Assembly: GCA_017305835.1 (NCBI GenBank)
Contig: JAFKJY010000072.1
Span: 1-51,395 of the forward strand
DNA length: 51,395 bases
Origin: Hyphomicrobiales bacterium
GTDB lineage: Bacteria > Pseudomonadota > Alphaproteobacteria > Rhizobiales > Rhizobiaceae
Direction of reading: 5' to 3'
Shown here: piece after piece, positions 36,864 to 46,300 of the stretch
How positions within the stretch are numbered: position 1 is the first letter of the stretch
Layout of the letters: every line of letters begins with the position of its first letter
The notes under the pieces: model-generated
Seen by the model: the letters and a program-made list of their open reading frames with translations, nothing else
Told to the model about the DNA's origin: nothing
Databases searched by the model: none
Position numbers and translations under genes: made by a program

Positions 36864-38162
36864 GTGAAACACCCTCTGACACGCCGCGCGTTGCTCGGGC
36901 GCGCGGCCGTCGCCACAGCCGCGACGGTCATGGCGGTGCCGACATTACCCGCATCGGCGCAGCATCGCGCTCCCCGCGATGCGGCGCTCTATGTGCCCGG
37001 CTATTATCCGAAAAACGGCTGGGTCAACGGCCGGCCTTTGCGCGAACACAGGCGTTTCTCGCGCCATATCCACGATTGGGACGGCCCTGCGCGCATGCTG
37101 ACCCGTATCGGCCTCGACGGCTCCATCCGTCAGACGCTGCTGCCGGTCCACGCGCACGACGTCGACATCGCGCCCGACCGGTCGATCGGCGTGCTATGCG
37201 GCTTCGAGGACAAGACCCATGTCGCCTTCGACCCCGAAACGCTGGAGCTTGCGGCCGTCGCCGCATCTGTCGGCGACGGCTGGCGCGGCGGCGGCCATGC
37301 CGCCTATCTCGGCGGCGACAAGGTCTTGCTTTCCGAACGCGCGCCGCGCGCGCCCTTGAACGGCCCGCTGGAGCGCCATTTCGGCAAGGTCACGATCCGC
37401 GAAGCCGCGACGCTGAAAACGCTGGAGACCTATTCCACCCACGGCGTCGATCCGCATGAGATCCAGCTGATCGAGGGCGGCCGCTATCTGGTCGCGGCCA
37501 ATTACGGCTCGCTGCCGGACCTGAAGTCGCGCGACCTGACCGTGCCGCGCCAGGTGATCGACGCCTCGATCACCGTGATCGACATGCACGACGGTAGCCT
37601 GGTCGACAAATACCGCACCGGCGCGAGCGACATCGAACTGCGGCATCTGGCGAGCGGTAGGCTCGACCGCATATTCGCCATCCAGGCGCGCCTTGGCGAC
37701 GACGAAGCGGTGCGCGGGGTCGAGCGGGGTGTCGATGAGGTCTATCACTTCGATATCACCACCGAACCCGGATCGAACTATCTTCCGGCCGCGACCCTGC
37801 GATATGACGCGAAGAAAAAAAGCGCGACGAGGATGGGTGGCCGCGCTGAAACGGCGATGATGCGCCACGGCCTGTCGATCATCTATGACGAGCGCAGTGA
37901 CCAGGCGATCGCGACCTACCCCACCGCGCATCGCGTCATGGCCTTCGACGGCGCCAGCGGCGCGGTGACGGCAATCATCGACACCAGCAGGATGGGACTG
38001 CGCTACCCCTGCGGTGTAGCGCTTCTGCCAGACGGCACCCACTACGCTGTCACCGGATACTGGGAGAATCTCTTCGTTTTCGAGCGCCGCTCTCATCAGC
38101 TGGTGCGGGAGCTGTGCCAGTATCCCGTGTTCTTCGGACATAGCCATATTTCGGTCGGTTGA
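36864..38162 (+). CDS. DUF1513 beta-propeller protein exported by Tat
   Basis: 432 residues from a GTG start. A twin-arginine leader (TRRALLGRAAVATAATV, Arg7-Arg8) ends near ASAQ. The mature part is propeller-like, with DUF1513 signatures HAHDVDIAPDRSIGVLCGFE, YSTHGVDPHEIQLIEGGRYLVAANYG and IELRHLASGRLDRIFAIQ, then DIEL/PCGVALLPDGTHYAVTGYW. DUF1513 proteins are periplasmic and sometimes linked to iron uptake clusters, but no activity is proven. It follows the Gly-rich peptide by 44 bp in the same operon. Tat export suggests folding or cofactor binding in the cytosol before secretion. Confidence 0.85.
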   Translation: MKHPLTRRALLGRAAVATAATVMAVPTLPASAQHRAPRDAALYVPGYYPKNGWVNGRPLREHRRFSRHIHDWDGPARMLTRIGLDGSIRQTLLPVHAHDVDIAPDRSIGVLCGFEDKTHVAFDPETLELAAVAASVGDGWRGGGHAAYLGGDKVLLSERAPRAPLNGPLERHFGKVTIREAATLKTLETYSTHGVDPHEIQLIEGGRYLVAANYGSLPDLKSRDLTVPRQVIDASITVIDMHDGSLVDKYRTGASDIELRHLASGRLDRIFAIQARLGDDEAVRGVERGVDEVYHFDITTEPGSNYLPAATLRYDAKKKSATRMGGRAETAMMRHGLSIIYDERSDQAIATYPTAHRVMAFDGASGAVTAIIDTSRMGLRYPCGVALLPDGTHYAVTGYWENLFVFERRSHQLVRELCQYPVFFGHSHISVG

Positions 38163-38287
38163 AGGAACACCGGGTCGGCAATCCATAGAATATGGCAGGT
38201 TTCCGAATTTCCCCCTTTGCTAACGATAGCTATGCTCCCGCCCGGATCCGTTCAGGAGACAACGGGGACGCAGTTCCAGTTTCCGCC

Positions 38288-38644
38288 TTACGGGCAGAGA
38301 CCACCGGCGCGTATGTAGCTGCGATGCGCCCAGCCTGAGGGCGTCGGCTGCCCCCAGAACGGCCGCTCGCAGCGCCCCGACATGCAGGTCACGGCGTACC
38401 AGTTGCCCCGCCTGTCATGGACGGAAACCTCGTCGCCGGCATAAAGCTCGCCAATCTGGCGGTAGGAGCCGCCCGGCCCGTTGCGCACGGCGAGATAGCC
38501 GCTGCCTGTAGCATGGTTGTACTGGCTGATCGGCCGCACGCCGACGACGCGGCCAGTGCAGTCTCCGGCCATGGCGGCTGGGGCAAGGAGCGAGGCACAG
38601 GCGGCAGCGATGACACCCGTGGCGGCAAGGCGAAACTTTCTCAT
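38288..38644 (-). CDS. Secreted SH3-like domain protein
   Basis: 118 residues with a signal peptide (RKFRLAATGVIAAACASLL, then APAAMAGD). The mature part is one bacterial SH3-like domain: GYLAVRNGPGGSYRQIGELYAGDEVSVHDRRGNWYAVTCM, then SGRCERPFWGQ and SGWAHRSYI, with four cysteines likely forming two disulfides. Such domains bind peptidoglycan or peptides in the periplasm. The ATG at 38644 begins a good signal sequence; an upstream ATG adds 11 polar residues. Site 3 of the palindrome lies 65 bp upstream. It converges with the DUF1513 gene across a 125-bp gap without a strong terminator. Confidence 0.82.
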   Translation of the reverse strand: MRKFRLAATGVIAAACASLLAPAAMAGDCTGRVVGVRPISQYNHATGSGYLAVRNGPGGSYRQIGELYAGDEVSVHDRRGNWYAVTCMSGRCERPFWGQPTPSGWAHRSYIRAGGLCP

Positions 38645-38708
38645 GGTCAATTCCCATCGGTCGGATCGCTGCCGCACCCCAATATCCGAACAGCTGGTGG
38701 CAGCCCAC

Positions 38709-38724
38709 TAGCACATGTGTACTA
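38709..38724. promoter_or_regulatory. Palindromic operator TAGCAC-N4-GTACTA (site 3)
   Basis: One arm matches perfectly and the other differs by one base (TAGCAC for TAGTAC), with the same 4-base spacer as sites 1 and 2. It lies upstream of the SH3-like gene read from 38644, which adds this gene to the apparent regulon. Confidence 0.65.
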
Positions 38725-39544
38725 TGGATATTTGAGGCCAACGCCGATCTGCGCAACCACCGCGTGTCACCGCTCCGTCACGAGATCGAAATTCCACATC
38801 CATAACGGAATCCCTGTTCTGCGGAGGGTTCGATTTCAGGCGCCTTTCCTCGGCATGTATGCACCACAAAAGCACGGATGGAACGAACGAAATTGTCAAG
38901 TATTAACAACAATTTACAGTTCCGTACCAAATCCGCGCAGTCAACAGCTTTGGAGAATATCGGCCCGGAGAGAGCAAAAACAGCGCTTCAGGCAGACCAC
39001 GCAGTCAACAGCTTTGGCCGCAACCCCGCAGTTCCGCGCCATTCCGACCATTGAATACGAATCAGAGAATAATTCCAATAAATTAGGTGGCGGAGAGGGG
39101 GTCACCGAACAAGCCGCCTTTTGCCGGCTTAGTGCCGACGAGGATGGGAGGACAGACGGCGGAGATCATGCCGCCCAATTGACGCGATAGCGTGGTTCTA
39201 TTCGCATAGCGAACATCTCGCCTCGGGGACAACAAAACACCGGCCGGGCGCTTCCAGATCCTTGCATCACCGGCCACCGGCAGCCACACGGCCCTTGCCG
39301 GCAGGGCCCGAAAGGCGGATGGTACAGCCGCCACGGCTGAATTGTCGAATGGCGACAGCGACGCGCCGGTGCCCACCTACGCCTAGCGCTCGTCCGTTCG
39401 GGTGGCAGCCGTTTTCCTCGACGGGGCAAGCGAGCGTCAAGCCGCGCTTCAGGCGGCATCGATGGGAAGACAGCGCGTCGTGGCCCAGCCTGCTGACGAT
39501 CTCGCAGCCGCATTAGACTGGATCGGCGGAAGCCGACAGGCTGG
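38725..39544. other. 820-bp stretch with no identified gene
   Basis: The left part (about 38770-39080) is AT-richer than its surroundings and holds an 18-bp direct repeat. The right part (39083-39544) has open frames on both strands, one of 97 codons on the minus strand ending at 39083 and one of 115 codons, but none resembles a protein family and no ribosome site stands out. It may be decayed sequence between the palindrome regulon and the nitrate operon. Confidence 0.5.
38936..39017. repeat. 18-bp direct repeat pair
   Basis: CGCAGTCAACAGCTTTGG occurs at 38936-38953 and again at 39000-39017, 64 bp apart, with short flanking similarity. The intervening 46 bp hold no gene. It could be an insertion scar, a recombination site remnant or a slippage duplication. 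Confidence 0.75.
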
Positions 39545-40381
39545 TCATGCGGGTTTCCTTCGCTCGGTTCTGCGGGGCTCAGCCAGGCTGATGCCGGTCA
39601 CCTCGGCCCGGTCCGCGATCTCCTCGACATAGGCGCGGCTGGCGCGCACCCAAGCGGCCTTCTCCTGCGCCTCGCGCAGATGCGGCAGCACCACGGCAAA
39701 AGGCAGGATCCCGCCTTCCGCCCGCGCATCCAACCGGATCAGGTGGAAGCCATAGCGGCTTTCCACCGGCGCGGCGGAAACGGTGCCTTCCTCCATGCGG
39801 GCAAGCGCCGCCTCGAATTCCGGCACCGTGTCGCCCGAGGCGAGTTGGCCCAGCATGCCGCCATTGGCGCGCGAGGGACAGGCGCTGTGCTCGGCGGCGA
39901 GCGCGGCGAAGCGGCACGGATCGCCATGCAGCTCTGCAAGCACCGCTTCGGCGTGCTGGCGCGCGGCCGCGCGGGCCTGCGCGTCGTCGGGAGCGGCTGG
40001 AAAGAGGATGTGCGCGGCCTCGAACAGGGACGGGCCCCGGAAGCGGCCCGGCGCATCGTCGTAGAGCGCCCGCAATTTTTCCTCGTCGACCGCGGCGGGG
40101 AGGATGACGCTTTCGAGAAGCTGGCGGATCAGCGCCTCCTCCTCGCTCTCCCACTGGCCTTCGGCGAGCTCGATCGGCGCCGGCGCTATGCCGCGCGCGC
40201 CCGCCTCCTGCAACAGCGCCTCGCGCAGCACCAGCGCCCGCGCCGCCGCCTGCCAAGCCCGGGTGGGCTTTCCCTTCGGGGCCGGATGGTTCTGCGCCTC
40301 GGCCGCGATCGTCTCGGCCGCGATGACGATGCCGTTGACGGTGACCGGCACCGGAGCGTTGGTGGTGTCGAGGATCCTCAC
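39545..40381 (-). CDS. PpiC-type peptidyl-prolyl isomerase of the nitrate reductase operon
   Basis: 278 residues. An N-terminal helical part (RAWQAAARALVLREALLQEA) is followed by a parvulin/rotamase domain (about 125-230: LFEAAHILFPAAPDD, LAAEHSACPSRANGGMLGQL, VPEFEAALARMEEGTVSAAPVES, YGFHLIRLD). No signal peptide is seen, so it probably acts in the cytosol. It starts at a GTG inside the end of narI (GTGA overlap) and is thus the last gene of the nar operon. NifM-like parvulins help mature metalloproteins, so a role in NarGHI assembly is plausible but inferred. Confidence 0.85.
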   Translation of the reverse strand: MRILDTTNAPVPVTVNGIVIAAETIAAEAQNHPAPKGKPTRAWQAAARALVLREALLQEAGARGIAPAPIELAEGQWESEEEALIRQLLESVILPAAVDEEKLRALYDDAPGRFRGPSLFEAAHILFPAAPDDAQARAAARQHAEAVLAELHGDPCRFAALAAEHSACPSRANGGMLGQLASGDTVPEFEAALARMEEGTVSAAPVESRYGFHLIRLDARAEGGILPFAVVLPHLREAQEKAAWVRASRAYVEEIADRAEVTGISLAEPRRTERRKPA

Positions 40382-41115
40382 TCGCCGGGCTCCATGCCGG
40401 TGCGCGCTAGCGGCGCAAGGCCGGTACACGCGGGCTTTGCCCCGCGCCGCGAGCGCACGATCTGGTAGCCCGGCCGCCACAGATAGCGCACCGGCGCCGA
40501 GAGCATGTGAACGAGCCGGGTGAAGGGGAACAGAAGGAAGATGGTGAGGCCCAGCAGGATATGCGTCTTGAACAGCGGGTTGACGTCCACGATGTAGTCC
40601 GCCGCCCCGGCGCGCAGATAGACGATGGATTGCGCCCAGTTCATGAACTTCACCATCTCATGCCCGTCGAGGTGGCCGAGCGAGACGACGATGGTCGCGA
40701 GCCCGAGCAGCAGCTGGACCATCAGCAGCACCATGATGCCGGTGTCGGCGAAGGTGGAATTGGCGCGGATGCGCGGATCGAACAGCCGCCGGTGCACGAG
40801 CAGCGCCCCGCCGGCCAGCGCCATCAGCCCGGCCACGCCGCCGAGGGCGACTGCCAGGATTTGCTTGGCGCCGTGGCTGACGCCCAGGAAGTCGAAGACC
40901 TGGATCGGCGTCAGGAGGCCGACCAGGTGCCCGGCGAAGATAATCAGCACGCCGACATGGAACAGCACCGAGCCGGCGATGAACTGGCGCTTGCGCAGCA
41001 GCTGGCTGGACTTCGATTTCCAGGTGAAGGGGTCTCGCTCGTAGCGGGCGATGCTGGCCATAACCATCACCGTGATGGCGATGTAGGGATAGATGCCGAA
41101 GAGGAAGTTGTGCAT
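40378..41115 (-). CDS. narI: Respiratory nitrate reductase gamma subunit
   Basis: 245-residue diheme cytochrome b that takes electrons from quinol and anchors NarGH to the membrane. It has five hydrophobic segments. Haem-ligating histidines are in SVLFHVGVLIIFAGHLVGL and FKTHILLGLTIFLLFPFTRLVHMLSAP, four in all. The start MHNFLFGIYPYIAITV is the family standard. It is separated from narJ by 13 bp and overlaps the isomerase gene. Order narG-H-J-I is the classical one. Confidence 0.95.
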   Translation of the reverse strand: MHNFLFGIYPYIAITVMVMASIARYERDPFTWKSKSSQLLRKRQFIAGSVLFHVGVLIIFAGHLVGLLTPIQVFDFLGVSHGAKQILAVALGGVAGLMALAGGALLVHRRLFDPRIRANSTFADTGIMVLLMVQLLLGLATIVVSLGHLDGHEMVKFMNWAQSIVYLRAGAADYIVDVNPLFKTHILLGLTIFLLFPFTRLVHMLSAPVRYLWRPGYQIVRSRRGAKPACTGLAPLARTGMEPGE

Positions 41116-41128
41116 CGTCGGCTCCTGT

Positions 41129-41815
41129 TCAATGCATGCCGGCCGCGGCCGGCGGGTCCATCCGGGCGAGGATGTCGCGGCTGACCGGGCAACCCGCATT
41201 CGGATCGGGCCCGAAGGCGACCTGCGCCTCCTCCCAGACCGCGTCGAGCGCGGCAAGGTCGCAGGGGTCGTCGTCTTGCCGGGACAACAGCGCCTGCGCT
41301 TCCTGCGTCCCGGCATCGGCCGAGGCGAACGCCACCAGCCCGTCCAGCAGGGCCGCGTAGGCCGCCTCGCGCCGCGCCAGCCGTTCGGCCAGCGCCACCA
41401 GGATATGGCCGGCATCGGCCAGCATCTCGCGTGCTTCCGCGACCGGCCGGGTGGACAGGAACTCCAGCAGCACCGGCAGATGGTCGGGCAGTTCGGCTCC
41501 GGCGAGATCGAAGCCGCCGGCCCGATAGGTCTCGAGCAGGTCCACCATGGCGCCGCCGCGGTCGCGGCTCTCGCCATGGATGTGCTCGAACAGGTTCAGC
41601 GACAGGGTGCGCGAGCGATCGAACAGGAGCACGTAGCGCTCCTGGAGATCGTAGAGGTCGCCCGTCCCCAGCGAGACAAGCAGCGGCTCGAGCGCGGCAA
41701 CCGCGGCGCGCGGCAGCAGGCCCTCGCCGAGCACCGCGCGGATCGCGGGCACCGCCTCCTGGAGATCGCGGCTCGGATAGCTGAGCAGGGCCGACAGCGC
41801 CTTGAACGTCTTCAT
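41129..41815 (-). CDS. narJ: Nitrate reductase assembly chaperone
   Basis: 228-residue cytosolic chaperone of the NarJ/TorD family that guides molybdenum cofactor insertion into NarG. Helical throughout, with the characteristic start FKALSALLSYPSRDLQ, LQERYVLLFDRSRTLSLNLFEHIHGESRDRG and the later DHLPVLLEFLS. Its ATG overlaps the narH stop (ATGA), so synthesis is coupled to that of the subunit. Not part of the final enzyme. Confidence 0.95.
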   Translation of the reverse strand: MKTFKALSALLSYPSRDLQEAVPAIRAVLGEGLLPRAAVAALEPLLVSLGTGDLYDLQERYVLLFDRSRTLSLNLFEHIHGESRDRGGAMVDLLETYRAGGFDLAGAELPDHLPVLLEFLSTRPVAEAREMLADAGHILVALAERLARREAAYAALLDGLVAFASADAGTQEAQALLSRQDDDPCDLAALDAVWEEAQVAFGPDPNAGCPVSRDILARMDPPAAAGMH

Positions 41816-43332
41816 GCGATGAACTCCTGCGGGCTGCGGAACTTCTTGCCGCCGAAGAGCGAGGCGCGCGAATGGCCAGTGGAGCAGCCATTGCCGTCGG
41901 TGAAGCCGCAGCCGCCCTTGAGGTCGTAGGCGTCCTCCACCAGCTCGCGGTGCGTGGTCGGAATGACGAAGCGGTCCTCGTAATTGGCGATGGCCAGCAG
42001 CTGGTACATCTCGTCGATCTGCTGCGGCACCATGCCGACGCGCTGGGCGACACCCAGGTTGACGACGCCGTCCACGGTCTTCGACCGCATGTAGGACCGC
42101 ATCGCCAGCATCCGCTCCAGTGCCGAGACGATCAGCGCCTCGTCGCCGGCGGTCAGCATGTTGGCGAGGTAGCGCACCGGGATGCGCAAGCTGCGCACGT
42201 CGGGCATGTCGTCCTGCGCGGCGATGCGGCCGGCCTCCGCCGCGTTCTGGATCGGCGACAGCGGCGGCACGTACCAGACCATCGGCAGGGTGCGGTACTC
42301 GGGATGCAGCGGGAAGGCGATCTTCCACTCCATCGCCATCTTCCAGATCGGCGAGCGGCGCGCGCCCTTGATCCAGCCCTCGGGAATGCCCTCGGCGCGG
42401 GCAGCGGCGATCACTTCGGGGTCGTTCGGGTCGAGGAAGACGCCGAGCTGCGCGTCGTAGAGGTCCTTCTCGTTTTCCACGCTCGCGGCTTCCGCGATGC
42501 GGTCGGCGTCGTAGAGCATGACGCCGAGATAGCGGATGCGGCCGACGCAGGTTTCCGAGCACACCGTCGGCTGGCCGCTCTCAAGGCGCGGATAGCACAG
42601 CGTGCATTTCTCGGATTTGCCGGTCGACCAGTTATAGTAGATCTTCTTGTAGGGGCAGCCCGACACGCACATGCGCCAGCCCCGGCATTTCTCCTGGTCG
42701 ATCAGCACGACGCCGTCGTCCTCGCGCTTGTAGATCGCCCCGGACGGGCAGGAGGCGACGCAGGCCGGGTTGAGGCAGTGCTCGCACAGCCTCGGCAGGT
42801 ACATCATGAAGGTGTTCTCGTACTGGCCGTAGATCTCCTTCTGGATGCCCTCGAAATTGTAGTCCTTGGAGCGCTTGGCGAACTCGCCGCCGAGGATTTC
42901 CTCCCAGTTCGGCCCCCACTCGATCTTTTCCATGCGCTCGCCCGAGATCTTCGAGCGCGGCCGCGCGGTCGGGAACGCCTTCATCTCAGGCGCGGATTTC
43001 AGGTGGTCGTAGTCGAAGTCGAACGGCTCGTAGAAATCGTCGATCTCGGGCAGGTCCGGATTGGCGAATATGTTCGCCAGGATGCGCCACTTGCCGCCCT
43101 GCCTCGGCTGCAAGGCGCCCGACTTCGTCCGGGTCCAGCCGCCGTTCCAGCGCCTCTGGTTCTCCCAGTCCTTGGGATAGCCGATGCCGGGCTTGGTCTC
43201 GACATTGTTGAACCAGGCGTATTCGACGCCTTCGCGGCTGGTCCACACGTTCTTGCAGGTGACGGAGCAGGTGTGGCAGCCGATGCACTTGTCGAGGTTC
43301 AGCACCATTCCGATCTGGGCACGTACCTTCAT
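41812..43332 (-). CDS. narH: Respiratory nitrate reductase beta subunit
   Basis: 506-residue iron-sulfur subunit. The first cluster is CIGCHTCSVTC at 16-26. CEHCLNPACVASCPSG follows, then CRGWRMCVSGCPYKK, where Trp replaces a cysteine as in NarH proteins with a 3Fe-4S centre, and CTLCYPRLESGQPTVCSETC. Electrons flow from NarI haems through these clusters to NarG. Its ATG overlaps the narG stop and its stop overlaps the narJ start. Length matches the family. Confidence 0.96.
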   Translation of the reverse strand: MKVRAQIGMVLNLDKCIGCHTCSVTCKNVWTSREGVEYAWFNNVETKPGIGYPKDWENQRRWNGGWTRTKSGALQPRQGGKWRILANIFANPDLPEIDDFYEPFDFDYDHLKSAPEMKAFPTARPRSKISGERMEKIEWGPNWEEILGGEFAKRSKDYNFEGIQKEIYGQYENTFMMYLPRLCEHCLNPACVASCPSGAIYKREDDGVVLIDQEKCRGWRMCVSGCPYKKIYYNWSTGKSEKCTLCYPRLESGQPTVCSETCVGRIRYLGVMLYDADRIAEAASVENEKDLYDAQLGVFLDPNDPEVIAAARAEGIPEGWIKGARRSPIWKMAMEWKIAFPLHPEYRTLPMVWYVPPLSPIQNAAEAGRIAAQDDMPDVRSLRIPVRYLANMLTAGDEALIVSALERMLAMRSYMRSKTVDGVVNLGVAQRVGMVPQQIDEMYQLLAIANYEDRFVIPTTHRELVEDAYDLKGGCGFTDGNGCSTGHSRASLFGGKKFRSPQEFIA

Positions 43333-46300
43333 TCCGCTGCCTCCGTCATCCGGGTTGCGGGCTGGTCGAGCCAATCGACCTTCGCCAGCTTGCGCACGAT
43401 CACGAACTCGTCGCGGTTGGAGCCGACCGTGCCGTAATAATTGAAGCCGTAGGCAAGCTGGGCGTAGCCGCCGATCATGTGGGTCGGCTTCAGCACGATG
43501 CGGGTGACGGAGTTGTGAATGCCGCCGCGCTTGCCGGTGATCTGGCTGCCGGGCGTGTTCACGATCTTCTCCTGCGCATGGTACATGAACATCGAGCCTT
43601 CCTTCATGCGCTGGCTGACCACCACGCGGGCGGTGATGACGCCGTTGGTGTTGAAGACCTCGACCCAGTCGTTGTCGACCAGCTCCGCCTTCCCGGCATC
43701 CACCTCCGATATCCACACCACCGGCCCGCCGCGGTTGAGCGTCAGCATCAGCAGGTTGTCGGAATAGGTGGAGTGGATGCCCCATTTCTGGTGCGGGGTG
43801 AGGAAGTTCAGCACCACATGCGGCTCGCCGGGGGCGAGCGCGCGCGTCGCGGCAACCCCCACCGTCTTCAGGTCCACCGGCGGGCGCCAGGTGACGAAGC
43901 CCTCGCCGAAGGCGCGCATCCATTCGTGGTCCTGGTAGAGCTGCTGGCGCCCCGTGACGGTGCGCCACGGGATCATCTCGTGGACGTTGGTCCAGCCGGC
44001 ATTGTAGCAGACATGCTCGCTCTCGATCCCCGACCAGGTGGGCGAGGAGATGATCTTCCTCGGCTGGGCGGCGATGTCGCGGAAGCGGATCTTCTCGTCC
44101 TCCTTCACCTCGGCGAGGTGACGGTGGCTGCGGCCGGTCGCCTTGCTCAAGGCGTCCCACGCCTTCACGGCCACCTCGCCGTTTGTCTCGGGCGCCAGCA
44201 TCAGGATCATCTCGGCGGCGTCGATGGCCGTGTCGATGCGGGCCATGCCCTTGGTCGCGCCCTCCTCGGTGACGGTGCCGTTGAGGTCTTTCAGGTGATG
44301 CACCTCGTCCCTGGTGTCCCAGGCGATGCCCTTACCGCCGTTGCCGACCTTCTCCATCAGCGGTCCGAGCGCCGTGAAGCGCTTGTAGAGATTGGGATAG
44401 TCGCGCTCGACGGCGATGTAGGCGGGCGCGGTGCGGCCGGGAAGCAGGTCGCACTCGCCGCGCTTCCAGTCGCGCACGACGCCCTGCGCGATCTCCCCGG
44501 GGCTGTCGTGCTGGAGCGGCAGTTGCACCACGTCGGTCTCGACGCCGAGCGCGCCGGGGACGATCGCGGAGAACTTCTTCGCGATCGCCTTGAAGATTTC
44601 CCAGTCGGTCTTCGATTCGTAGGCCGGGTCCACTGCCGCCTGCAGCGGGTGGATGAAGGGGTGCATGTCGGACGTGTTGAGGTCGTCCTTCTCGTACCAG
44701 CTTGCCGTCGGCAGCACGATGTCGGCATAGACGGCGGTGGTCGACATGCGGAAGTCGATGGTGACCAGCAGGTCGAGCTTCCCTTCCGGCGCGTGATCGT
44801 GCCAGACGGCCTCGACCGGCTTTACGTTTCCTTCGTCGCCGAGGTCCTTGCCCTGCACGCCGTGGTCGGTGCCGAGCAGGTGCTTGAGGAAATATTCGTG
44901 CCCCTTGCCGGAGGAGCCGAGCAGGTTCGAGCGCCAGACGAACAGGTTGCGCGGCCAGTTCTCGGGCGCGTCCGGGTCCTCGCAGGACATCTGCAATTCG
45001 CCCGACTTCAGGCGCTCGGCCACGTAGGCCGCCGCCTCGACGCCGGCGGCCTTCGCCGCGCGGCCGACCTCCAGCGGATTGGTGTTCAGCTGCGGGGCCG
45101 AAGGCAGCCAGCCCATGCGCTCGGCGCGGATGTTGTAGTCGATCAGGCTGAGCCGGCTCCAGTCTCCGGCCGGCGCGGTCGGCGACAGGATTTCGGCCGC
45201 GCTCACCGTCTCGTAGCGCCACTGGTCGGTGTGGGCGTACCAGGCAGAGGTCGAGTTCATGTGGCGCGGCGGCCGCGCCCAGTCGAGCGCGAAGGCCAGC
45301 GCCGTCCAGCCGGTCTGCGGCCTCAGCTTCTCCTGCCCGACATAATGCGCCCAGCCGCCGCCCGACTGGCCGACGCAGCCGCACATCACCAGCATGTTGA
45401 TGACGGCGCGGTAGTTCATGTCCATGTGGAACCAGTGGTTCATCGCCGCGCCGATGATGACCATGGAGCGTCCGTTGGTCTTTTCGGCGTTGGCGGCGAA
45501 TTCGCGCGCCACCTGGACGATCTTGTCGCGGCGCACGCCGGTGATGCGCTCTGCCCAGGCGGGCGTGAACGGAACGTCGGCATCGTAGCCGGAGGCGACG
45601 TGGTCGCCGCCGAGGCCGCGGTCGAGGCTGTAGTTCGCGCACAGCAGGTCGAACACCGTGGCGGCCAGAACCTCCTCGCCGCCGGCGAGCTTGAGCCGCC
45701 TGACCGGCACGTTGCGGGTCAGGACCCCGCCGCGGTCGTCGACGGCGAAGCCGTTGCTCGCGGCGCCGCCGAAATAGGGGAAGTCGACGCCGGCCACCTC
45801 GTCGTGGTCGGCCTCCCCGATCAGGCTGAGTTTGAGGCGGATGCTGTCCTTGCCGGCCTTCTCCTCCAGGTTCCACCTGCCGGTCTCGCCCCAGCGGAAG
45901 CCGATCGAGCCGTTGGGCACGACGACCTTGCCGGAGATCTCGTCGATTCCGACCGTCTTCCAGTCGGGGTTGTTCTTCTCGCCGAGCGCACGGGAAAAGT
46001 CGGCCGCCCGCAATTGCCGGCCCGCGACCAGCCGCCCGCCCTGGCGGTCGAGGCGCACCAGCATCGGCATGTCGGAATATCTGCGGCAGTAATCCTCGAA
46101 ATAGGGCACCTGCCGGTCGAGGTGGAACTCGCGCAGGATGACGTGGCCGAAGGCCATGCCGAGCGCGGCGTCGGTGCCCTGCTTGGCGTTCAGCCAGATG
46201 TCGGAGAACTTGGCGGCCTCGGAATAGTCGGGACAGATGACGGCGCTCTTGGTGCCCTTGTAGCGCACCTCGGTGTAGAAATGGGCGTCGGGCGTGCGCG

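Noticed and set aside
38417..39190. 257-codon plus-strand frame
   Set aside because: It runs antisense to the SH3-like gene, then through the operator and repeat region, with no domain.
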